From Thinopyrum elongatum (Eukaryota; Streptophyta; Magnoliopsida; Poales; Poaceae), in contig CM022303.1 of the NCBI GenBank assembly GCA_011799875.1, positions 546,237,368 through 546,301,367 on the forward strand: DNA of 64,000 nt, given 5' to 3'. Positions within the stretch are counted from its first letter, which is position 1, and each line of letters begins with the position of its first letter. A program made the translations under genes and the position numbers. Below, one piece after another: positions 10,525 to 20,916 of the stretch. The notes under the pieces were generated by a model. That model saw only the letters and a list, made by a program, of their open reading frames with translations. It searched no databases and was not told where the DNA came from.

Positions 10525-11142
10525 ATGGGGACGTCGTCCCGCGTCGTGAGGGCAACTTCGGTGGCCGACTCCGGTGAGAGCACGGCCGCAGCCGCCATGC
10601 GCGTGCTAACAAGTTGTGTGAGCGCAGCTGCAATCTGCGACCGGGCGGCCAAGGTAGCCCAAACGGCCGCTGTTGCTTCTCAGGTGGCGGCAGCAACATC
10701 TGCCTCGGGGATAGCAACTGGCGAGAGTGGCACAGTAGCTGTCCGTTCCGCAGCGACGGCCTTAGCCCTGATGGAGGCCGCCCACGAACATGTCGAGGCC
10801 GCCCATGCCCAGCTCGTGGCGGTCACCGCACAAATCAAACGAAGCTTCTCCGACAACAGTCGGCAACCCACGGCCGAAGAGTTGGTAATCGCCGAGAGCG
10901 TTCCAGCAGTCGTCCGTTCCTTCGCGGCGTACCTTGCCACGACAGAGCCCATCCAAGCCAAGATCGCGGCCGCCCATGCCCAGCTCGTGGCGGCCTTTTC
11001 CAAAGAGATGGTGGACGCGGATGGCGAGATGCTTGCCGAGTATGGTGCGATTGATGCCATGGAGCCCCTTCCCCAGGAGATCGTCGGGCGCGAGTTGGAC
11101 ATGGAGGAGGCGGCGGAGATCGATGAGCGCCAACCGGAGTAG
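10525..11142 (+). CDS. Ala-rich helical protein in CACTA cargo
   Basis: An uninterrupted 205-codon frame starts at ATG 10525 (AAAGATGGGG) and ends at TAG 11140-11142. The composition is Ala-rich with regularly placed charged residues and no Pro runs. A segment around residues 88-105 (EAAHEHVEAAHAQLVAV) is partly repeated around residues 149-165 (KIAAAHAQLVAAFSKEM). The C-terminus is acidic (ELDMEEAAEIDERQPE). It looks like an all-helical or coiled-coil protein. No signal peptide and no known domain are visible. The CACACAGTTT and CCGTGTGAGATGCAG motifs just upstream (10337-10380) resemble the transposon's subterminal repeats. This and 7002-7436 are the two undamaged cargo frames in copy 1. 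Function unknown. It could be a captured host gene or a transposon accessory gene. Confidence 0.55.
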   Translation: MGTSSRVVRATSVADSGESTAAAAMRVLTSCVSAAAICDRAAKVAQTAAVASQVAAATSASGIATGESGTVAVRSAATALALMEAAHEHVEAAHAQLVAVTAQIKRSFSDNSRQPTAEELVIAESVPAVVRSFAAYLATTEPIQAKIAAAHAQLVAAFSKEMVDADGEMLAEYGAIDAMEPLPQEIVGRELDMEEAAEIDERQPE

Positions 11143-11762
11143 TACTCTTTGTTTAATTTAGAGCGCCATTCTTTAATTTGTTAGGTTAATTTTTAGGTCA
11201 GCTAGCTCTGTTTAATTGCCGAACTTGCTCGATTAAGAAGTGTGGGTGTGCTGTAGGCTCCTTTGTGTACCGAAATTATGCAATGACGTGGATGACCACT
11301 GTAACCAGGGATATTCGGACCAAAATTTCCACGTTCAAAATCATCACACGGGGTAAGCTATATGAATCATTTGTGATGTTCACGTACACAGTGCTGAATA
11401 AGGGACCATGTCTAATGACACTTTGCGCGCCAGTTTTTTCGCTGCACTGATCCAAAATTTTCGTCTTCCGCGGAAATATCTACGTCCCTACCCCCTCCCA
11501 CTTACCAAAAGCCACATATCCCCCTTTTTGGCCTTCCTTTCCAAGTTGAAATCTTCACTCCTGGCTTGCAGTGCCGCCTCCTCGCCAGCGACCCTCCTTC
11601 ACGCTGCTCGGCCTTGTCGATCCAGGCAGGTAATCCACACCCGACCCCCATCCTCCTCCTCCTTCCACAGACCACATGCCCCGACCGTCGGCGCGGCACC
11701 TTCCACCCAAATCACCGACCCCTCCCCCAAATAGGCGCCGCCTTAAGCCATGGTGCACGTAG

Positions 11763-12215
11763 TATAGCCAGGAGCTCAAGGAGCATTTGGCAGCAGAGAA
11801 GCAAATCGCGTCCGCATGCGCAGATGAGGTCGCGATGGCTACCATTCGTGCCGACCCCCAGATCTGGGAGGAGCAACTCGCTGTCGAGGCCACTGTCGAC
11901 GCCTCGCGTGCCGACGCCGCGACGCGGTTGGCTGCTTTAAATGACAGTTCATGGCGTTTTCTTGAGGCCACCGTTGGTGCCTTAGACGAAGACTACGAGG
12001 TGTTTTCTCGGCGTGCCCGTGCTTACCTCAACTCGAGAGCCAGCAAGTTGGTGCCCGGAGCAGCTCGGGCAACTCACCACTACGACGAGGGCACCCACGA
12101 TGTGGAGGCCTCACCCTCTTGCATGTCCAAGGAGCCAATTATCATCGATATCTTCGACGATGAGGAGTACCTTGTCTTATTAGCTCACTATAAGGACCTA
12201 TGTTCAGTTTGCTAG
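11763..12215 (+). pseudogene. Ala-rich/acidic cargo protein, broken start
   Basis: The frame is open from 11763 to the stop at 12213-12215 (150 codons), but the only nearby upstream ATG (11750) is in another frame and an in-frame TAG stands at 11760-11762. This looks like a 1-nt indel near the start. The residues include ELKEHLAAEKQIASACADEV, an Ala-rich helical middle, and an acidic end (IIDIFDDEEYLVLL). Its general character resembles the 10525 protein (Ala-rich helix, acidic tail), but I cannot show that the two are homologous. There is no recognised family. Confidence 0.45.
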
Positions 12216-12284
12216 CTACGCCGGTTAAGCATGCTTAGTTTACCCATTGCATGTACTACTCCTTCCTTTCCTTAACAAATTCTA

Positions 12285-13060
12285 GTGAATTGTCCTATCT
12301 ACTTTTACCATGCAATCTGTTGCTCTAGTGTATATGTTCTATATGTCGTGCAATGTGGTGCTCACTTATTAACTGTTTGGTTAATTAGTTGTCGTGTTCA
12401 GTTAACTGTTTGGTTCAATTCTGCAAATGTGATGTTCAATTCTTCAAGGTGCAATTTTTTATTGTCTTCCATATGAGAAATAAATCGAATTTATCTGTTC
12501 AAAATACATGAGAAACCAATACAATTGCTATATTTCCAAGTTGTCAAGCATGCTTGGTTTGGTTAACTGTCTGATCTTCTAATATGTTATATATTGTGCA
12601 ATGTGGTGCTCAGTTAACGTTTGGTTCATTTGTTATGGTGTTTAGTTAACTGTTTGGTTCAATTCTACAATGCAATGTTCAATTGGTGTGGGTGCATTTT
12701 GTTATTGTATACCATGTGAGAAATAAATCGAATTTGGCTGCACTAAATACATGAGAAACAAATACAATTGCTATATTTCCAAGTTGTTAAGCATGCTTGG
12801 TTTGGTTAACTGTCTGATCTTCTATTAGGAGTATGTTATATCATGCAATGTGGTGCTCAGTTAATGTTTAGTTCATTTGTTATGGTGTTTAGTTAAATGG
12901 TTGGTTCAATTCTGCAATGCGATGTCCAATTGTCGTGGGTAGAATTTTGTATTGTTGTGCATGTGAGGAATAAATCGAATTTGGCTGCACTTAATAGATT
13001 AGAAATATATACAATTGCTATATTTCCTAGTTCTTAATCATGCTTGGTTTGTATAAATGG
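12285..13060. repeat. Tandem array, about 245-bp period, three copies
   Basis: GAAATAAATCGAATTT or its variant recurs near 12476, 12719 and 12967. Each unit also holds TGCAATGTGGTGCTC, AACTGTTTGGTTCAATTCTG, ACAATTGCTATATTTCC and AAGCATGCTTGGTTTG. It is AT-rich and non-coding, and lies between the third Ala-rich ORF and the B3 gene. Confidence 0.88.
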
Positions 13061-13321
13061 GTTTTCCATGTGGCTTGAATTAATCTGATGAATCTGCAAT
13101 GTGCTTATTTTTCATCAACATATTTTACTGATAGCATGCGAACCCTCACTTAACCTGATCACTAACTACCTTATATGTGTTGGAGGGAAACAATGGGAAG
13201 CACTGAGGTTTACAATCGAGGTTTGCACATGCATGGTCCTTTGTCTAATAGCACATTATTGTGCAATTGCAGGAACCATTCTAATATTTAGGTTTTTAAC
13301 AATTTGGTCTTGCACATGTAG

Positions 13322-13840
13322 GTCCTGCTGTCAGAGGTTTTGACCCACTGTTCGACCCTTTTTGCATATGGGGAAATGAGTTGTCCATGAATATCAGTCA
13401 AGTCAAGAAACTCAGAAAGATTGTTAGGATAAAGAAATTAGCGACAAAAAACAACAAGATCTTTGTCTGCACAATGAAGAAGACGTCAGTTCACTATGGG
13501 ATGGTACTAACTATTATACCTTGCCTTTTTTATTCCTTTGCCCCATTTCCAATCTAGAGAAGATATTTATGCACATCCTTGTTTTCAGGCCTTTCCAAAG
13601 CAGTTCACTGATGATTACCTCTCAAACCACCTGTATGGCCAGGAGGTGAGGAAGGTATTCATACAACACCCACGGTTCAATATTGAAGTGTTCTTGAAGA
13701 GGACGAAGGATGGATGATCAATCATCCACAGGCACTGGCCAAAAGTTGCAAAGACCTTCAACATCAATAAAGGCTCAATATTCGCCTTCCGCTTCAGTAG
13801 TTTTGTAGATGAGATTCATCTGTCTATGTACCGTCTATGA
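13322..13840 (+). pseudogene. B3 DNA-binding domain gene, exon pair with in-frame stop
   Basis: Exon A, 13322-13503, is preceded by an AG acceptor and followed by GTACTAAC. Exon B, 13589-13840, follows TTTTCAG. Joined in phase 0 they encode a full B3 fold: the NKIFVCTMKK and AFPKQFTDDYL beta strands, then the VRKVFIQHPRF, WPKVAKTFNINKGSIFAFRF and DEIHLSMYRL blocks, ending at TGA 13838-13840. B3 domains are plant-specific DNA-binding modules (ARF, LAV, RAV, REM families); this resembles the small REM-like proteins. A TGA at 13715-13717 replaces what is probably an Arg codon (CGA to TGA), so this copy is damaged. First exons were not found. It is the right-most cargo module, next to the right subterminal repeats. 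Confidence 0.75.
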
Positions 13841-14149
13841 TGCTAATTTTGAAAGGTTATAGATGTTGCATGTGAAACTTGGTGATGTTGCAGTTGTGTA
13901 ATGGGGTAGCTGAGTGCTGAAGCTATATGATGTTGTACTCTGATGTATTTCAATTATGAAATCCTGCTTCCTTAATATGAAAATGAAATATATTGTGTGC
14001 TTAATATGAAATGTCAATTAGATTAATAAATGAATTATTAATAATAGGACAATTAGCCTGCTAATGGCCAATTAGCCTGCTAATTGGGTTTTTCTATTGC
14101 AAACGAATATTGAGAAAACACCGTGGGAGATGACCTCAGACAACGCACA

Positions 14150-14837
14150 TAGTTTCTAGGAATAAAACGTGTTGGATCAATGAACAATCACACATGACTT
14201 CCTCTTGAAAACTGTTTGCGTTAGGCCACCTTGCGCAAACGTTTACCACATAAAAAGTGTGTGTAATGGACAGCCTATGCCACACAGTTTTTTCTACGCA
14301 CCGTGTGTGATGCATTCAATAACGCAAACGATAAAATTGTTAATATCGTCTGCAATGGCAACACTATCACAAACAATTTAATGGGGAAAATTGTGTGTGA
14401 TGTACCTGCGAACGAAAATGTTTTCCTTGGAGTGACTGTGTGGGATGTATATACGAACGGAAACGTACTTCTTGGATTGACTGTGTGGGATGTACATACT
14501 AATGGAAACGTCTTCCTTGGATTGGCTATGTGGAATGTACATACGAATGGAAACATTTAGCCGGGACTGACTGTGTGGGATGTACTTACGACTGGAAACG
14601 ATTTGGCCTGTATAATTGTATTTTCAACACAACTGTACGTATAATCATATTTGATCGCTCGCCCGTCGCACACGACCTCATTTTGCCAAGCGTGTGTGAT
14701 TGGAGGGCCTATCCCCGATGGTTTCTGGGTCGTGTGGGAAGGACCCCCCTATGGCACACACTCACTAGGCGACGGTTCAAAATGCCATCGCGAAAAGGGG
14801 TTAAAAACCGTTTGTATAGCACCTCGCTGTACCAGTG
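14150..14837. repeat. Right subterminal repeats with a 45-bp tandem array
   Basis: Motifs ACTGTTTGCGTTAGG, GTGTGTGATG and AACGGAAACG fill the last 690 bp. Between about 14399 and 14604 they form nearly five units of 45 bp, each with GACTGTGTGGGATGTA followed by ACGAATGGAAACG. The 15-codon periodic frame across it is a by-product of the period. The inverted terminus ends at 14837. Confidence 0.85.
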
Positions 14838-14840
14838 AAT

Positions 14841-14902
14841 CTTCACTTTGGAAGTTATCGGAATAGCCGAAGACTACTTCAAATGTAATCGTGCCTGAGC
14901 AG
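14841..14902 (-). pseudogene. Gypsy gag-pol fragment (middle piece)
   Basis: On the minus strand this 62-bp island reads GTITFEVVFGYSDNFQSE in frame. It continues on the right to 22455 after removal of the Athila-like element, and on the left to 2596 after removal of the CACTA element. It is the post-protease segment of a Gypsy polyprotein, left between two insertions that landed 65 bp apart. Confidence 0.85.
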
Positions 14903-16435
14903 TGATACATCTCCGTCGTATCTATAATTTTTTATTGTTTCATGCCAATATTCTACAACTTTCATATACTTTTGGCAACTTTTTATACTATTTTGGGACT
15001 AACATATTGATCCAGTGTCTAGTGCCAGTTCCTGTTTGTTGCATGTTTTTTTGTTTCGCAAAATATCCATACCAAACGAAGTCCAAATGAAATAAAAACT
15101 TACGGAGATTTTTTTGGAATATATATGATTTTTGGGAATTGGAATCAACACGAGACGATGCCTGAGGGCCCACAAGCCATGGAGGCGCGCCCCCTCCCCA
15201 GGGCGCGGCCAGGAGGCTTGTGACCACCCCGTAAGGTGGTTGGAGCCCTTCTTCGGCCGCAAGAAAGCTAATATCCAGATAAAAATTGTGTTAAAATTTC
15301 AGCCCAATCGGAGTTACGGATCTCCGGGAATTTAAAAAACGGTGAATGGCCAGAATCTGGGAACGCAGAAACAGAGAGAAACAGAGAGAGAGATCCAATC
15401 TCAGAGGGGCTCCCGCCCCTCCGCCGCCATGGAGGCCATGGACCAGAGGGGAAACCCTTCTCCCATCTAGGGGGAAGGTCAAGGAAGAAGAAGAAGGAGG
15501 GGGGCTCTCTCCCCCTCTCTCCCGATGGCGCCGGAGCACCGCCGGGGCAATCATCCTGTGACGGCGATCTACTCCAACAACTCCGTCATCTTCACCAGCA
15601 CCTCCATCACCTTCCCCCATCTATCTACAGTGGTCCACTCTCCCGCAACCCGATGTACCCTCTACTTGAACATGGTGCTTTATGCTTCATATTATTATCC
15701 AATGATGTGTTGCCATCCTATGATGTCTGAGTAGATTTTTGTTGTCCTATTGGTGATTGGTGAATTGCTATGATTGGTTTAATTTGCTTGTGGTTATGTT
15801 GCTGTCCTTTGGTTCCCATCATATGAGCACGCGTGTGGATCACACCATAGGGTTAGTTGTATGTTGATAGGACTATGTATTGGAGGGCAAGGGTGACAGC
15901 AGCTTCAGCCTAGCATAGAAATTGATGCATACAGGATTGAAGGGGGACCAATATATCTTAATGCTATGGTTGGGTTTTACCTTAATGAACGTTAGTAGTT
16001 GTGGATGCTTGCTAATAGTTCCAATCATAAGTGCATAGAATTCCAAGTAAGGGATGGCTTGCTAGCAGTGGCCTCTCCCACATAAAACTTGCTATCGGTC
16101 TAGTAACGTAGTCAATTACTTAGGGACAATTCCGCAACTCCTACCACCACTTTTCCACATTCGCTATACTAACTTAATTGTTTATTTATGTAAACAGCCC
16201 CTAGTTTTTATTTTTGTGCTCTTTATTATCTTGCAAACCTATACTACAACACCTACAAAGTACTTCTAGTTTCATACTTGTTCTAGGTAAAGCGAACGTT
16301 AAGCGTGCGTAGAGTTGTATCGGTGGTCGATAGAACTTGAGGGAATATTTGTTCTACCTTTAGCTCCTTGTTGGGTTCGACACTCTTATTTATCGAGAAA
16401 GGCTACAACTGATCCCCTATACTTGTGGGTTATCA
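14903..16435 (+). repeat. 5' LTR of the Athila-like element
   Basis: Starts TGATACATCTCC and ends GGGTTATCA. In its first 26 bases it differs from the 3' LTR at four positions, all transitions. That suggests methylation-driven decay and an insertion that is not recent. Frames within it (for example around 15346-15620) are repeated in the other LTR and are not genes. Confidence 0.93.
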
Positions 16436-16446
16436 AGATCTTTTTC

Positions 16447-16464
16447 TAGCGCCGTTGCCGGGGA
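16447..16464 (+). other. Primer-binding site, tRNA-Asp type
   Basis: TAGCGCCGTTGCCGGGGA lies 11 bp after the 5' LTR. It is complementary to the 3' end of plant tRNA-Asp (sequence from memory) with one mismatch at the second base. Athila-group elements commonly use this tRNA. Confidence 0.85.
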
Positions 16465-16559
16465 GCAATAGCATGGGGTGAATATTCTCGTGTGTGCTTG
16501 TTTGCTTTATCACTAAGTAGATTTTATTTGCTGTTCTATGTTGTTCTCTATCTTTAGTT

Positions 16560-17786
16560 ATGGATATGGAACACGAAATACCAAAAAAATTAGGTGTACT
16601 TGCTACTCATGGAGATGGGGAACCTCCTATCGATGCTCGTTATGTGGAAAATATTATGCACTACTTTGATAATCCTGAGAAAACCCCATTCAACTTGATA
16701 ATGGGAGACATGTTGGATCAACGTTAATACTTTAGGGATTATCGCTTGACATAAAAAGGGAAACTCTTATGGGATCAAATTCATATGTTGCATTGGTATG
16801 CTCGGAATTTATGCTTGAGATATGATTACACTTGTTGCTCTAGGATGAAGGCTCCACACCTTCCCTTTTCATGTAAATTTAGTGATAATGAAACCTTGGC
16901 TTCTTATGCTAATGGCCTATATGATTACTATGATGTGGAACAAATAGAAGAATTTGTTGCTTTTAAGGGTGCTTATGAAATTGAATCTTTGTTTGAAAAG
17001 TGTGAAAATTATGATGATGCTGTTTACAGACCTGGAAATTTTGCTATACTCAAATATTGCTATGAGAATTATGAATATAATGCCGATATTAATGAGTTTA
17101 TTGAGAAAGTCTCCGCTGTCCAAGAAGAGACTAATATTTTGCAGGAATCTGTGGAAGAAGAAATTGATGACACTGTGAGCTCATTAGATGAAAAAGATGA
17201 GGAGGAGAGCGAAGAACAAAGGAAGGAAGAGCGGATTGATCACCCTTGCCCACCTTCTAATGAGAGTAACTCTTCAACTCATACATTGTTTAATTTCCCT
17301 CCGTGCTTACCGAAGGATGATTGCTATGATAATTGCTATGATCCCTTGGATTCGTTTGAAATATCCCTTTTTGATGAAATTGATGCTTGCTATGCTTGTG
17401 GCCATGATGCCAATATGAATGATGCTTATGGAGATGAACTTGCTATAGTTCCTTATGTTAAGAATGAAATTGTTGCTATTGCACCCACGCATGATAGTCC
17501 TGTTATCTTTTTGAATTCTTCCAACTACACTATATCAGAGAAGTTTGCGCTTATTAAGGACTATATTAATGGGTTGCATTCTACTATTGCACTTGATGAT
17601 TTTGATAAATATAACATGCATGTGCTTGCTGCTCCTACTTGCAATTATTATGAGAGAGGAACTACATCTCCGCCTCTCTACGTTTTCAATCCGATAAAAT
17701 TTCAAGAAACGGTTTATGCTATGTATCGGCCGTTACTATGTGTGCATGAATTGTTCTTTTATGACATGCCGATGTATAAGAAGTGA
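16560..17786 (+). pseudogene. Acidic ORF of a non-autonomous Athila-like element
   Basis: From ATG 16560 the frame runs 408 codons to TGA 17784-17786, broken by two stops close together (one about 59 codons in, one eight codons later), both explicable as Gln codons turned TAA. Downstream of ATG 16785 it is open for 333 codons. It is rich in Asp, Glu, Tyr, Cys and Asn, with a very acidic stretch around codons 190-220 (EEEIDDTVSSLDEKDEEESEE). The C-terminal part includes NYYERGT...PLYVF, also seen in the minus-strand ORF at 31827-32804 in a different element. It occupies the gag position but shows no gag zinc knuckle. Function unknown. Confidence 0.75.
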
Positions 17787-18699
17787 GTTATACTCCGTCA
17801 TTATGTGATATATGTTACTTTGTGCTCACTACTAAATTACAACTCATTGTTAATTAAAATTGGCTTTGATATACCTTGGGATCCGGGTGGATCCATTACT
17901 TGAGCACTATATGCCTAGCTTAATGGCTTTAAAGAAAGTGCTGCCAGGGAGACAACCTGGAAGTTTTAGAGAGTCATTTTCTTCTGTTGAGTTCTTTTAT
18001 AAAGTTTAAAAACAAAAAAAATATAGAGGGGAACCTAAAACTTTTCAAAAAGAAAAGTGGAAGTAAGAAAGATGAGCACCGTTGAGGTGGGGGAGCTCCT
18101 TGAACTTTGTTCATGCCCATGGAAACTTTGCAAATCTTGAATTACATAAACTTTTCAACAAAAATAATTATCCCCTTGTACAAATCCATTGTATTGTAAA
18201 AATAATGTGCCAAGATTTGCCTTTAGGATGATTAGATTGCTTGTTTGGTATATGCAGTGGAAAAACAGAAACTTTGGCTGTAGCGTGTGAATTTACATTT
18301 TTTACTGGAATGTGAAAAGTTTCTGAAACTTTTACACAGTACTGATATACAATTTTTTTTTATTTTTTACTAATTTTTCAGAATTTTTGGAGTTACAGAA
18401 GTATGGTGAATGTTCACATTACTACAGACTGTCCTATTTAAGACAGATTCTGTTTTTGATGCATTGTTTTGCTAGTTTTGATGAAACTATCGATTTTATC
18501 GGTGGTATAAGCCATGGAGAAGTTATAATACAGTAGCTACAATGCAAAAACAAAATATGAATCGGTTTGCAACAGTACTTAAAGTGGTGATTTGCCTTAT
18601 TATACTAACAGATCTCACGAGGGTTTTGTTAAGTTTTGTATGATTGAAGTTTTCAAGTTTTGGGTGAGATCACGATGGATGAAGGAATAAGGAGTGGCA

Positions 18700-18795
18700 A
18701 GTGCCTAAGCTTGGGGATGCCCGAGGCACCCCAAGGTAACATTCAAGGATGCCCAAGCAACTAAGCTTGGGGATGCCCCGGAAGGCATCCCCTCT
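18700..18795 (+). repeat. Internal polypurine-like repeats and a perfect hairpin
   Basis: TAAGCTTGGGGATGC occurs at 18706-18720 and again at 18762-18776, identical to the tract abutting the 3' LTR at 20902-20916. The second copy runs into a hairpin: GGGGATGCC (18769-18777), loop CCGGAA, GGCATCCCC (18784-18792). Confidence 0.8.
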
Positions 18796-20901
18796 TTCTT
18801 CTAACGACCATCGGTAGTTTTACTTGGAGCTATATTTTTATTCATCACATGATATGCGTAAATCTTGGAGCGTTGTGTGCTTTTTCTTTTTCTTTTAATA
18901 ATGCACCATGCTGGTATGAGAAAGTCCTTGGTTGATTTATAGAATGCTTCATGCACTTCACTTATATCTTTTGAGTATGGCTTTATAGAATGCTTCATGT
19001 GCTTTACTTATATCATTTGAAGTTTCGATTGCCTGTTTCTCTACACATAGAAAACCGCCATTTGTAGAATGCTCTTTTGCTTCACTTATATTTGTTAGAG
19101 CGTGGGCATATCTTTTGTAGAAAGAATTAAACTCTCATGCTTCACTTATATCTATTTAGAGAGTCAACAGGAATTGGTCATTCACATGGTTAGTCATAAA
19201 ATCCTACATAAAAACTTTTAGATCACTGAATATGATATGTTTGATTCCTTGCAATAGTTTTGCGATATAAAGATGGTGATATTAGAGTCATGCTAGTGAG
19301 TAATTGTGGATTGGTAGAAATACTTGTGTTAAGGTTTGTGATTCCCGAAGCATGCACGTATGGTGAACCGTTATGTGATGAAGTCGGAGCATGATTTATT
19401 TTTGATTGTCTTCCTTATGAGTGGCAGTCGGGGACGAGCGATGGAATTTTCCTACCAATCTATCCTCATAGGATCATGTGTATTAGTACTTTGTTTTGAT
19501 GGCTAATAAACTTTTGCAATAAGTATGTGAGTTCTTTATGACTAATGTTGAGTCCATGGATTATACGCACTCTCACCCTTCCATCATTGCTAGCCTCTTC
19601 GGTACCATGCATTGCCCTTTCTCACCTCGAGAGTTGGTGCAAACTTTGCCGGTGCATCCAAACCCCGTGATATGATACGTTCTATCACACATAATCCTCC
19701 TTATATCTTCCTCAAAACAGCCACCATACCTACCTATCATGGCATTTCTATAGCCATTCCGAGATATATTGCCATGCAACTTCCATCATCATCATATACA
19801 TGACTTGAGCATTCATTGTCATATTGCTTTGCATGATCGTAAGATAGCTAGCATGATATTTTCATGGCTTGTCCATTTTTTGATATCTTTGCTATGCTAG
19901 ATCATTGCACATCCTGGTACACTGCCAGAGGCATTCATATAGAGTCACACTTTGTTCTAGATATCGAGTTGTAAGTAAATAAAAGTGTGATGATCATCAT
20001 TATTAGAGCATTGTCCCAGTAAGGAAAGGATGATGGAAACTATGATTCCCCAACAAGTCGGGATGAGACTCCGGACGAAAAAAAAGAGGCCAAAAAAAAG
20101 AGAGAGCCCAAAAAAAATGAGAGAAAAAGAGAGAAGGGGCAATGCTAATATCCTTTTACCACACTTGTGCTTCAGAGTAGCACCATGTTCTTCATATAGA
20201 GAGTCTCTTGAGTTATCACTTTCATATACTAGTGGGAATTTTTATTATAGAACTTGGCTTGTATATTCCGATGATGGGCTTCCTCAAATGCCCAAGGTCT
20301 TCATGAGAAAGCAAGTTGGATGCACACCCACTTAGTTTTCAGTTTGAGCTTTCATACACTTATAGCTCTTAGTGCATCCGTTGCATGGCAATCCCTACTC
20401 CTCGCATTGACATCAATTGATGGGCATCTCCATAACCCATTGATTAGCCGCGTCGATGTAAGACTTTTTTTTGTCTTCTGCACACAACCTCCACCATCAT
20501 ATTCTATTCCACCTATAGTGATATATCCATGGTTCACGCTCATGTATTGCATGAAAGTTGAAAAGGCTTGAGAACATTAAAAGTATGAAACAATTGCTTG
20601 GCTTGTCATCGGGGTTGTGCATGATGAAATACTTTGTGTGATGAAGATGGAGCATAGCCAGACTATATGATTTTGTAGGGATAACTTTCTTTGGCCATGT
20701 TATTTTGAGAAGACATGATTGCTTTATTAGTATGCTTGAAGTATTATTGTCTTAATGTCAAATGATAGACTATTGCTTTGAATCACTCGTGTCTTAATAT
20801 TCATGCCATGATTAGATTATATGATCAAGATTATGCTAGGTAGCATTCCACATCAAAAATTATCTTTTTTATCATTTACCTACTCGAGGACGAGCAGGAA
20901 T

Positions 20902-20916
20902 TAAGCTTGGGGATGC
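20902..20916 (+). other. Polypurine tract before the 3' LTR
   Basis: TAAGCTTGGGGATGC ends at the base before the 3' LTR starts (20917), the position for plus-strand DNA priming. The same motif abuts the LTRs at 35240 and 39391. Confidence 0.8.

Larger units (their letters stand above)
2600..14837. mobile_element. CACTA transposon copy 1, complete, 12,238 bp, multi-gene cargo
   Basis: The left end begins CACTACTGCAGG and the right end, read inward on the other strand, begins CACTGGTACAGC. The 3-bp duplication AAT lies at 2597-2599 and 14838-14840. Removing the element restores an open Gypsy frame, so both ends are certain. Subterminal repeats of the GTGTGCGATG/GTTTGCGATG kind fill about 450 bp on the left and 650 bp on the right, as in En/Spm-type CACTA elements. 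No TNP2-like transposase is recognisable. The interior holds an exonuclease (-), an Ala/Arg-rich ORF (+), a Pro/Ala-rich ORF (-), two Ala-rich ORFs (+) and a B3-domain gene (+), separated by four tandem arrays. A second family member starts at 59284. It is presumably non-autonomous and mobilised in trans. Confidence 0.92.

Noticed and set aside
14303..14560. 85-codon open frame with a 15-residue repeat
   Set aside because: It lies entirely in the 45-bp tandem array of the CACTA right end; a period divisible by three keeps a frame open without coding.
2600..14837. Searched by eye for a CACTA transposase (TNP2-like) frame
   Set aside because: None of the long frames shows a recognisable transposase core; the element is called non-autonomous on that basis.
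15346..15734. Proline/arginine-rich frames, repeated at 21360-21750
   Set aside because: They occur identically in both LTRs of one retrotransposon, so they are LTR sequence and not host genes.
16785..17786. Considered a host gene because of its 333-codon open frame
   Set aside because: It sits between PBS and polypurine tract of a bordered LTR element and has a relative in another element.
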